From positions 1 to 6,658 of the forward strand of contig MFXJ01000036.1 in assembly GCA_001787465.1 (NCBI GenBank): DNA of 6,658 nt, given 5' to 3'. A model generated the notes under the pieces. It had not been told where the DNA came from, made no database searches, and worked only from the letters and a program-made list of their open reading frames with translations. The position numbers and the translations under genes are program-made. The stretch comes from Candidatus Peregrinibacteria bacterium RIFOXYB2_FULL_32_7. GTDB lineage: Bacteria; Patescibacteriota; Gracilibacteria; UBA1369; GWF2-33-10. Positions 1-4,363 of the stretch are shown here, one piece after another. How positions within the stretch are numbered: the stretch's first letter is position 1; the number at the start of each line of letters is the position of its first letter.

Positions 1-116
<116 letters not shown>

Positions 117-143
117 TTAGCACTCAAAATTATAGAGTGCTAA
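117..143. promoter_or_regulatory. CIRCE operator, HrcA binding site
   Basis: The sequence is a perfect 9-bp inverted repeat, TTAGCACTC-N9-GAGTGCTAA, identical to the CIRCE consensus. It lies between grpE and dnaK and covers the dnaK -10 box and predicted start site, so bound HrcA would block polymerase directly. The repressor gene hrcA is in the same locus (1386-2102). No second CIRCE was found in front of hrcA, hicB or grpE in this window, so HrcA control appears to act on dnaK alone here. Confidence 0.97.
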
Positions 144-157
144 GAGCTCAATGTCAA
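129..157 (-). promoter_or_regulatory. Consensus sigma-70-type promoter of dnaK
   Basis: Read on the minus strand this is TTGACA (157-152), a 17-base spacer and TATAAT (134-129): a full match to both housekeeping hexamers at optimal spacing. The -10 box occupies part of the 9-base spacer of the CIRCE operator. The start of transcription would fall near 122, giving a short A/T-rich leader before the dnaK ATG. The promoter begins only about 12 bases after the grpE stop, so dnaK can be transcribed independently of the upstream genes. Confidence 0.93.
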
Positions 158-168
158 GAATTTTTTAA

Positions 169-801
169 TTATTTTTCTGATTCTTTTGTCTCGATGTGGT
201 TGCCATTTCCAACAATAACTTTTGCATAACGAATTACTTTGTTGTTTAGCATATATCCAGCTTCGGCTTCTTCCATGATAACATCTTTTTCTCCAGGAAT
301 TTGCATTAAGGCTGAATGGAAATTGGTATCAAATTTTCGATTTAAAGTTTCAATTTTTTTAATCCCGATTTTTTCTAAAGCAGAAAGAAATTGTTTCTCG
401 ATATGTAAAATTCCACATACCCATTCATTATTTTTTAAATCTTCAGGTAGATGAAAGATAGCCAGTTTAAAATTATCTAAAAAAGGTAAAAGTTCAAGAA
501 TCAATTGACTGTTTGCATATTTAGCAAATTCTGTTTTTTCTTCTTCTGATCTTCTTCTTAAATTTTGGTAATCAGCTACCGCGCGTTGAGCTATAACTTT
601 CATTTCTTCAAGTTCTTTTTTCAAGTTTTCAATGATTTTATCTTTATCTTCCTCATCTTTTTTTTGCGCCTGAGCTTTTTTGGCATCATCTTGTTCCTCC
701 GCTGATTTGATTTTGTCTTCAAGGGATTGAGGCTGATTTTGATCAGTTGGTTGATTTTGGTCTTGTTGAGATTGATTGGATTGTGGATTGATATTTTGCA
801 T
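169..801 (-). CDS. grpE: Nucleotide exchange factor GrpE
   Basis: GrpE is the dimeric cytosolic co-chaperone that releases ADP from DnaK and so drives its substrate cycle. The 210-residue product has a low-complexity Gln/Asn-rich head (about 1-27), a highly charged coiled-coil region (about 28-90, with E/K-rich heptads), the four-helix-bundle segment, and a C-terminal beta-wing domain. The GrpE signature is visible as FDTNFHSALM (157-166), followed by the conserved G-Y-x-L-N-x-K-V-I-R-x-A-x-V-x-V stretch (182-197). Length is normal for the family, with a longer than average disordered head. The ATG at 801 is the only good start and has no Shine-Dalgarno site. It begins 8 bases after the hicA stop, so it is probably cotranscribed with the hicBA pair. 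dnaK follows on the same strand under its own promoter. Confidence 0.96.
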   Translation of the reverse strand: MQNINPQSNQSQQDQNQPTDQNQPQSLEDKIKSAEEQDDAKKAQAQKKDEEDKDKIIENLKKELEEMKVIAQRAVADYQNLRRRSEEEKTEFAKYANSQLILELLPFLDNFKLAIFHLPEDLKNNEWVCGILHIEKQFLSALEKIGIKKIETLNRKFDTNFHSALMQIPGEKDVIMEEAEAGYMLNNKVIRYAKVIVGNGNHIETKESEK

Positions 802-809
802 AATTTTAT

Positions 810-1037
810 TTATTTTAAAAATTTTAAGTATTCTTCACGATCAATACATGCTGATCTTAAGTTATTCTTTATAATAAAAACAGGTAACTGATCATACATT
901 GGGATAACAAGAGGTCGCAGTATTCTATCTTTTACATATATTAAATGATCGCCTTTTTGTCTGCTAAAAGTAAAACCTTGCATTTCAAGAAATTTGATAA
1001 ATAACTTATATGAAATAGGGGTGATTTTTTTTGACAT
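810..1037 (-). CDS. hicA: HicA-family mRNA interferase toxin
   Basis: HicA toxins are small double-stranded-RNA-binding-fold proteins that cleave mRNA and are neutralised by HicB. This 75-residue protein has the family layout: an N-terminal helix (TPISYKLFIKFLEMQGF), then the strand segment FSRQKGDHLIYVK containing the Gly-x-His motif (G29, H31) in which the His is the family's catalytic residue, then the strand around LVIPMY, and a C-terminal helix. Length is typical. Its ATG directly follows the hicB stop (TAAATG, no gap), which suggests translational coupling and supports the pairing. Unusually it lies inside the hrcA-grpE-dnaK locus, with grpE starting 8 bases downstream. The sequence resembles HicA/YcfA proteins but is divergent after residue 35, and activity is not shown by the sequence alone. 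Confidence 0.85.
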   Translation of the reverse strand: MSKKITPISYKLFIKFLEMQGFTFSRQKGDHLIYVKDRILRPLVIPMYDQLPVFIIKNNLRSACIDREEYLKFLK

Positions 1038-1301
1038 TTAAATACTAATTTGAGCATTTTCAAAAGAAAGAAAAGATGGACTTTCCCAATTGTTTTTCAA
1101 TTGCTTAAAACCAGCTTCTTTGAGTATGTCTTTTAAAACATTTCTTTGTTTAGCTTCTTCAATAAAACATTCTATAGCTTCATATAAGTTTTTCTTGGCT
1201 TCTTCTAAAGTATTACCGCAACTAGACAGGTCAATTAAAGGAGAATATGCAACATACATATCATTTTCTTTCCAAATTTGAATTATAAAATTTAAACTCA
1301 T
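1038..1301 (-). CDS. hicB: HicB-family antitoxin
   Basis: HicB antitoxins carry a degraded RNase H-like fold that binds and inhibits HicA. The 87-residue product shows the typical pattern: a first strand (NFIIQIWKEND), a second strand with MYVAYSPLIDLSSCG, and a helix TLEEAKKNLYEAIECFIEEA (31-50). The C-terminus (about 51-87) is short and I see no helix-turn-helix or ribbon-helix-helix, so autorepression would need another route or may be absent. The order antitoxin then toxin is the reversed arrangement found in part of this family. A good promoter lies 24 bases upstream in the gap after hrcA. No Shine-Dalgarno site precedes the ATG at 1301. Confidence 0.85.
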   Translation of the reverse strand: MSLNFIIQIWKENDMYVAYSPLIDLSSCGNTLEEAKKNLYEAIECFIEEAKQRNVLKDILKEAGFKQLKNNWESPSFLSFENAQISI

Positions 1302-1324
1302 AAATTAAAAATATTAATAATTAA

Positions 1325-1353
1325 ATTTTAAAGTAAAAAGGATCCTGAATCAA
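1325..1353 (-). promoter_or_regulatory. Promoter for hicB-hicA(-grpE)
   Basis: On the minus strand: TTGATT (1353-1348), a 17-base spacer and TAAAAT (1330-1325), in the 84-base gap between the hrcA stop and the hicB start. Both hexamers are one to two bases from consensus at ideal spacing, and the predicted leader is short. No CIRCE or other obvious palindrome overlaps it apart from a GGATCC in the spacer. As no terminator or other promoter is visible before grpE, this is the likeliest proximal promoter of grpE. Confidence 0.65.
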
Positions 1354-1385
1354 GTTTTAGAAAAAAATTGAAAAATAAATAAAAT

Positions 1386-2102
1386 TTACGCTAACATTTT
1401 TTTCACTTCCCTCAACACCACTTTATTAAAAGGATAATTCATCCTCATTGGACCGATGATGCCCATTATGCCTTTGTAGCCTTCATGTTCGTATTGGGTG
1501 GCGATGATACTGCAGGATTCGATTTTTTGAATTAGATTTTCTTCTCCAATAAAAATCCGGATATCATCATCAATTCCAAGTTCGTTTAAAGTGCCAATGA
1601 ATCTATCGCTTTCTTCTAGGATTTCAACTACATGGCTGGCTTGCAAAGGTTCGCGGATAAATTCAGGTTGTTTTAAAATATTAGAAAGGCCAAGATAAAA
1701 AGTTCTTCTTTCGCCTGGAATGGTGGCGAAACTGACATTAGAAATTGCATTGGCAATTAAAGCCACGCAATCATAAATTTTTTCCTGCGCTTTTTGCTTA
1801 AAATAATCTTTTTTTATTTGTTCTATATATTTTTTTGCTTTGAGTTCAATTTTTTCTGTTTCATCAAAAGTATCTAAATATATTCTATAACCAGCGCTAG
1901 TTGGAACCCGTCCGGCTGAAATATGCGGCTGATAAATTAAATTTTCTTTTTCAAGTATAGCCATATCATTTCTGATTGTAGCTGAAGAAACTTTGAGATA
2001 ATAGTTTACAAGTATAGTATTGGATCCAACCGGTTCAGCGGTATTAATGAATTGATCAATAATCGCATTAAGAATTTGTTGTTGTCGAAAATTGAGTGGC
2101 AC
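1386..2102 (-). CDS. hrcA: Heat-inducible transcription repressor HrcA, short form
   Basis: HrcA represses chaperone genes by binding CIRCE, and a perfect CIRCE lies downstream at dnaK. The 238-residue product has an N-terminal winged helix-turn-helix (about 1-75) with [13 protein letters not shown] (39-51) as the recognition region and the signature [12 protein letters not shown] (62-73). The C-terminal core is clear as IFIGEENL (183-190) and [19 protein letters not shown] (211-229). Usual HrcA proteins are about 340 residues, so roughly 100 are missing, mainly from the middle, where the inserted dimerisation domain normally sits. No frameshift is seen, so this is a compact form rather than a broken gene. 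The start is GTG at 2102, which places the conserved L-N-x-R-Q segment at the N-terminus; no in-frame ATG lies just upstream. A GGAG lies about 18 bases away, too far to be a standard ribosome site. Confidence 0.94.
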   Translation of the reverse strand: MPLNFRQQQILNAIIDQFINTAEPVGSNTILVNYYLKVSSATIRNDMAILEKENLIYQPHISAGRVPTSAGYRIYLDTFDETEKIELKAKKYIEQIKKDYFKQKAQEKIYDCVALIANAISNVSFATIPGERRTFYLGLSNILKQPEFIREPLQASHVVEILEESDRFIGTLNELGIDDDIRIFIGEENLIQKIESCSIIATQYEHEGYKGIMGIIGPMRMNYPFNKVVLREVKKMLA

Positions 2103-2159
2103 TTTAAAAAATTTAAGATAACTCCTACATTTTAATAATTTAAAATTTAAAAGTGGAGT

Positions 2160-2165
2160 AGTATA
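2160..2165 (-). promoter_or_regulatory. Possible -10 box for hrcA
   Basis: TATACT on the minus strand lies 57 bases before the hrcA GTG, within the small palindrome AGTATACT. No convincing -35 hexamer is found at 16-18 bases (the nearest is TTCAAT at 19). It is the best candidate in this stretch, but weak. The leader between it and hrcA can form a hairpin from ATTTTAA/TTAAAAT (2129-2146) flanked by ACTCC/GGAGT (2121-2125, 2155-2159). Confidence 0.35.
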
Positions 2166-2210
2166 CTTATATTAAAACTGAAATATTGAAGGAATGCAAG
2201 AAGGCGGTCG

Positions 2211-2331
2211 GCTATTTGCATTTTGAGGGGTAAAATGATAATAAGAAAATGCTTATTTACATTTTGAGGGGTAAAATGATAATAAGAAATTGCTTATTTA
2301 CATTTTGAGGGGCGAAATGATAATAAGAAAA
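2211..2331. repeat. Three-copy 41-bp tandem repeat with internal hairpins
   Basis: Copies lie at 2211-2250, 2251-2291 and 2292-2331, the first being one base shorter. The shared core is CATTTTGAGGGGTAAAATGA followed by TAATAAGAAA. Each copy contains the inverted repeat CATTTT-gaggggt-AAAATG (reduced in copy 3, where the change leaves a possible U-G pair). At each junction AATAAG/CTTATT forms a second 6-bp stem (2240-2257 and 2281-2298). Copies are adjacent with no unique spacers. They lie in the 397-base gap between hrcA and the 92-codon gene and may be a minisatellite, an array of protein-binding sites or a structured leader. Confidence 0.9.
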
Positions 2332-2346
2332 ATTAAATATTTTTAA
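2235..2346 (+). other. Three tandem micro-ORFs within the 41-bp repeats (coding status uncertain)
   Basis: Each repeat copy carries GAGGGG four to five bases before an ATG. The frames are 2235-2267 (MIIRKCLFTF), 2276-2308 (MIIRNCLFTF) and 2317-2346 (MIIRKIKYF). The TGA stop of one overlaps the GAGGGG in front of the next, an arrangement that would suit stepwise reinitiation. The Shine-Dalgarno-like element is notable because most genes here lack one. The peptides may be a by-product of the repeat, as there is no independent evidence of translation. Confidence 0.25.
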
Positions 2347-2438
2347 AAAATCAACAGGCAAATCCAGAAATAGACTTTTCGTAATGCATGAGTATTTAGG
2401 ATTGTTTAGATAGAATAAAAAAATAGATTTGCTAACTG

Positions 2439-2460
2439 ATCTAGAAAAATTTTACTAGAT
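2439..2460. promoter_or_regulatory. 22-bp palindrome, candidate operator
   Basis: ATCTAG (2439-2444) and CTAGAT (2455-2460) are exact inverted copies around a central AAAATTTT, giving a 22-bp palindrome with one mismatched pair (2445/2454). It ends 4 bases before the TATAAT box at 2465 and occupies the -35 region, where a bound dimer would block polymerase. Alternatively an activator site could make up for the missing -35 hexamer. The regulator is unknown. Confidence 0.5.
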
Positions 2461-2464
2461 AAGG

Positions 2465-2470
2465 TATAAT
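2465..2470 (+). promoter_or_regulatory. -10 box for the 92-codon gene
   Basis: A perfect TATAAT lies 30 bases before the ATG at 2500. The bases 17 upstream (2442-2447, TAGAAA) do not resemble TTGACA and sit inside the 22-bp palindrome, so the promoter looks either regulator-dependent or weak. Confidence 0.55.
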
Positions 2471-2499
2471 TACAAGATTATATCCTAACATAACTCTAT

Positions 2500-2778
2500 A
2501 TGACTGAAGCTACCACATGGGAATCATTACCTCCAGAAAAAAAAGATCTTTTTGCAAATCCTCATTGCTACGGATCAAGTGAGGGTTATAAGACCCCAGG
2601 GTACGGTCTTCGAGATAGAACTCTTCAAGTTATAAATGAATTAGATGAAGATGGCAGACAAAAAGCACTCGCAGTATTGGATAAAGCCATTAGGGAGCTT
2701 GATAAATATGGGCGTTCTTATCTAAGAGAGGAAGTAGAAGAAATAAGAGAAAAGTTACAAGAGAGTTTGAAATCGTAG
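2500..2778 (+). CDS. Hypothetical protein, 92 residues
   Basis: I do not recognise this protein. It is soluble, with no signal peptide or membrane segment. Residues 1-40 are rich in Pro, Gly and Tyr (LPPEKKDLFANP, then CYGSSEGYKTPGYGL) and look loosely folded. Residues 41-92 are predicted to be helical and highly charged, with a heptad-like pattern of Leu/Ile/Val (TLQVINELDEDGRQKALAVL, then a Glu/Lys/Arg-rich tail), suggesting a helical hairpin or coiled coil. The ATG at 2500 follows a TATAAT box by 30 bases and has no Shine-Dalgarno site, like its neighbours. It stands alone on the plus strand, between divergent hrcA and convergent asparaginase, with a candidate operator palindrome in front. 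The mixed codon use and clear promoter favour a real gene. A small regulator or antitoxin-like protein is possible but unsupported. Confidence 0.6.
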   Translation: MTEATTWESLPPEKKDLFANPHCYGSSEGYKTPGYGLRDRTLQVINELDEDGRQKALAVLDKAIRELDKYGRSYLREEVEEIREKLQESLKS

Positions 2779-2810
2779 CTGAAGAATATGTTAATTCACT
2801 CATATCCTGT

Positions 2811-2836
2811 TTAATTAGAAAATAATTGCTAATTAA
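2811..2836. terminator. Possible weak bidirectional terminator
   Basis: TTAATTAG (2811-2818) and CTAATTAA (2829-2836) form a perfect 8-bp inverted repeat with a 10-base loop in the convergent gap, its right arm including the asparaginase stop codon. The stem is A/T-rich and no long T run follows, so termination efficiency is doubtful. Confidence 0.3.
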
Positions 2837-4077
2837 TGTCTCAACAATGCCGTTCTTCTGCGAGTAATTTCCGTTGGGATTTCACCTAAATATTGACGAC
2901 GCATAAAGTCACGGATTTCATTAATATTTCCGCTAAATCTTCTAATAGCTAATTCGTATTTTCCACGACCAAATTCAGGAGTCATTCTAATAGTTTCAAA
3001 ACCTAATCGTGCCAATTTTTCCTCTGAAGGATAAATGGCATGTTTTTCTTTATTTGCTGCTCCAAAACTTGCTGGATTAAAAGCAAAACCTGGTATTTGT
3101 TTTCCATGAATGGCTTTTGCTGCCGCCTCTACGATTTCCATATCCGCTGTCCCTGCACCATATGTAGCTATACTTACGCCTCGTACTGATGGATGTTCAA
3201 TCTGATATTCAACAAATCCTGAATCCATAGACATTTTTGAATCTATTTCTAATAAATGAGATTTGCCTGTAAAAATTCGTGAACGAGTTGCCTGTGCGGC
3301 TCTTTGACGAGTCCATTTTTGAAGTTCAATTATTGAACCTGGGACACTAAGTTCTCCTGCTAATTCTAGCATTGGACTATCAAAAGCATTACTACTTTTT
3401 TCATGGACTTTTTGTGCTCCATACGCGTAAATTATTCCATCCCCAAAAACTATTACAATATCGGCCTGTCTTTCTGCGTCCATTGATGCTAATGTGTAAA
3501 GAGCATCTCGAACATTTTTTCCAGCATCACTACGCTCTTCATTGATAGAAGTTTGTGATCCAGTATAAACAATTGGTTTTACTAAATCTTCTCCTAACAT
3601 GTTAGCCATTATGCTACTAGCTTCAGCCATTGTATCTGTTCCATGGATAAATAAAAACCCAGCAAATTCTTTTTTTAAATAAGTTTCAATATAAGTTTTG
3701 ATAATTGCAAGATCATGAACATGCGTATATTGCATTTGAGAACTATCTATTTTAAAAATTGGTAAATCTTTTACAATAAATTTATCTCTTAACGATGGTT
3801 CGGTTTTCTGAAAAATATCATCAAAATCAAGTGATGGTATTTTTATTTTTTTCCCATCGTCACCCTCAATCTCAATCATTGAGATAGTCCCTCCTGTACC
3901 AATTGCAACAACAAGTCTCCTATCGCCAATTTCTTTTTGATCCATGCTATTGAGCATTCCAACAAACTCAATAACTTTATCTTTATCAGCAAGAATAAGT
4001 CGACTTAGATCAGTAGGATCACTTTCAAAATTAAGTTCTTGATCCGTAACATAATTTGTAGATGGTGTGTTAGACAT
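2833..4077 (-). CDS. L-asparaginase family protein
   Basis: Asparaginases hydrolyse L-asparagine to aspartate and ammonia. In this 414-residue protein the first active-site motif is GTGGTIS (60-66, nucleophile Thr64), the second is HGTDTM (145-150, Thr147 and Asp148), and a Lys in AQKVHEKSSNAFDSP (most likely Lys223) matches the lysine of the catalytic Thr-Asp-Lys triad. The ATYGAGTADM segment (304-313) matches the C-domain TYGSG region. The enzyme has an extra N-terminal stretch of about 55 residues and no signal peptide, so it is probably cytosolic (type I-like). The C-terminus from about 335 is divergent, ending in an Arg-rich tail (RRRTALLRH). An archaeal-type GatD is the main alternative, but the N-terminal domain does not look like GatD and no gatE is nearby. 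The ATG at 4077 has a good promoter. The divergent TrmB gene is its likely regulator. Confidence 0.88.
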   Translation of the reverse strand: MSNTPSTNYVTDQELNFESDPTDLSRLILADKDKVIEFVGMLNSMDQKEIGDRRLVVAIGTGGTISMIEIEGDDGKKIKIPSLDFDDIFQKTEPSLRDKFIVKDLPIFKIDSSQMQYTHVHDLAIIKTYIETYLKKEFAGFLFIHGTDTMAEASSIMANMLGEDLVKPIVYTGSQTSINEERSDAGKNVRDALYTLASMDAERQADIVIVFGDGIIYAYGAQKVHEKSSNAFDSPMLELAGELSVPGSIIELQKWTRQRAAQATRSRIFTGKSHLLEIDSKMSMDSGFVEYQIEHPSVRGVSIATYGAGTADMEIVEAAAKAIHGKQIPGFAFNPASFGAANKEKHAIYPSEEKLARLGFETIRMTPEFGRGKYELAIRRFSGNINEIRDFMRRQYLGEIPTEITRRRTALLRH

Positions 4078-4088
4078 ATTTGTAAATT
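4078..4088 (-). promoter_or_regulatory. 11-mer AATTTACAAAT abutting the asparaginase start
   Basis: AATTTACAAAT on the minus strand directly precedes the asparaginase ATG. The identical 11-mer occurs on the plus strand at the TrmB start (4353-4363), so the two genes share a mirrored element. It might be an operator half-site for the TrmB protein or a shared translation-start context; being A/T-rich, it could also be chance. Confidence 0.35.
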
Positions 4089-4099
4089 AAAATTTAAAA

Positions 4100-4128
4100 A
4101 TTAGACTTTATGATCGAACACTTATCAA
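4100..4128 (-). promoter_or_regulatory. Promoter of the asparaginase gene
   Basis: On the minus strand: TTGATA (4128-4123), a 17-base spacer and TCTAAT (4105-4100). The -35 differs from consensus at one position, the -10 at one, and the spacing is optimal. It predicts a leader of about 15-20 bases before the ATG at 4077. GACTTTA (4104-4110), overlapping the -10, has an exact inverted copy, TAAAGTC, at 4185-4191, which could be the partner site of a looping or divergent regulator. Confidence 0.7.
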
Positions 4129-4202
4129 AAAACATCAAATAAAGAGTTTTTAGTGTTTTTAGGACTTGTCTGTGTGCTAGCGTTTAAAGTCGTATATAAA
4201 AT

Positions 4203-4261
4203 ATGTCGTAGCCTTAATGACAACGATTTGATTTGCTTTTGCCGACATTCAGCTGTTGTCA
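4203..4261 (+). ncRNA. Candidate structured leader or small RNA (two interlocking stems)
   Basis: Two perfect inverted repeats interlock: ATGTCG (4203-4208) with CGACAT (4243-4248), and TGACAAC (4218-4224) with GTTGTCA (4255-4261). Paired in one RNA these would form a pseudoknot. The second stem also captures the left arm of the terminator-like hairpin at 4253-4276. No strong plus-strand promoter is seen just upstream, although TAAAAT at 4197-4202 could be a weak -10. No known riboswitch class was recognised. The same repeats could instead be DNA sites for the TrmB protein. Confidence 0.3.
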
Positions 4262-4286
4262 GAAAGTTGCCAACAGTCTTTTTTAT
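4253..4286 (+). terminator. Rho-independent terminator-like hairpin upstream of the TrmB gene
   Basis: CTGTTG (4253-4258) pairs with CAACAG (4271-4276). After one T/C mismatch the stem continues as CAG with TTG around the loop AAAG, and a TCTTTTTTATT run follows. This is the best intrinsic terminator shape in the window. It ends before the TrmB promoter, so it would stop a transcript entering from upstream on the plus strand rather than TrmB mRNA made from 4302-4329. Confidence 0.55.
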
Positions 4287-4301
4287 TATGAATAGGTTTA
4301 A

Positions 4302-4329
4302 TTGTAAAAATCAGTTTTTTTTGTATACT
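4302..4329 (+). promoter_or_regulatory. Promoter of the TrmB-family gene
   Basis: TTGTAA (4302-4307), a 16-base spacer and TATACT (4324-4329) make a plausible housekeeping promoter. It predicts a start near 4336 and a leader of about 25 bases before the ATG at 4362. It lies immediately downstream of the terminator-like hairpin. Confidence 0.6.
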
Positions 4330-4352
4330 GAACTTAGGTTTTTATTTTTTAA

Positions 4353-4363
4353 AATTTACAAAT
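4353..4363 (+). promoter_or_regulatory. 11-mer AATTTACAAAT overlapping the TrmB start
   Basis: This is the plus-strand copy of the 11-mer found at the asparaginase start (4078-4088, minus strand). Here its last two bases are the first two of the ATG. The mirrored placement on a divergent pair suggests a common regulatory or translational role. Confidence 0.35.

Larger units (their letters stand above)
2103..2499. other. Gene-poor spacer between hrcA and the 92-codon gene
   Basis: This 397-base stretch separates two divergently read genes. From left to right it holds the A/T-rich hrcA leader with a possible TATACT box, the three 41-bp tandem repeats, about 90 bases of undistinguished A/T-rich sequence bounded by the inverted pair GCAAATC (2358-2364) and GATTTGC (2426-2432), the 22-bp palindrome, and the TATAAT box of the downstream gene. 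No RNA gene or recognisable coding region longer than the micro-ORFs was found. Confidence 0.8.

Noticed and set aside
239..454. Plus-strand open frame of 71 codons opposite grpE
   Set aside because: It lies wholly within the well-supported grpE gene on the other strand, has no promoter or ribosome site, and its translation mirrors the antisense of conserved GrpE codons.
1090..1281. Plus-strand open frame of 63 codons opposite hicB
   Set aside because: It is antisense to hicB, which has clear family features; the Ser/Phe/Leu-rich translation is typical of a shadow frame.
2103..2200. Second CIRCE element in front of hrcA
   Set aside because: GAGTG and CACTC fragments occur near the hrcA start, but no inverted pair with 9-base spacing matches the consensus.
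2211..2331. CRISPR array
   Set aside because: The three repeat copies are directly adjacent with no unique spacers, and there are no cas genes nearby.
2833..4077. GatD subunit of the archaeal Glu-tRNA(Gln) amidotransferase
   Set aside because: The asparaginase core fits, but the N-terminal 55 residues do not resemble the GatD-specific domain and no gatE is adjacent, so a plain asparaginase is the simpler call.
4203..4286. Known riboswitch, T-box or tRNA
   Set aside because: No T-box sequence, tRNA cloverleaf or familiar riboswitch core was recognised in the spacer; only unassigned stems are visible.
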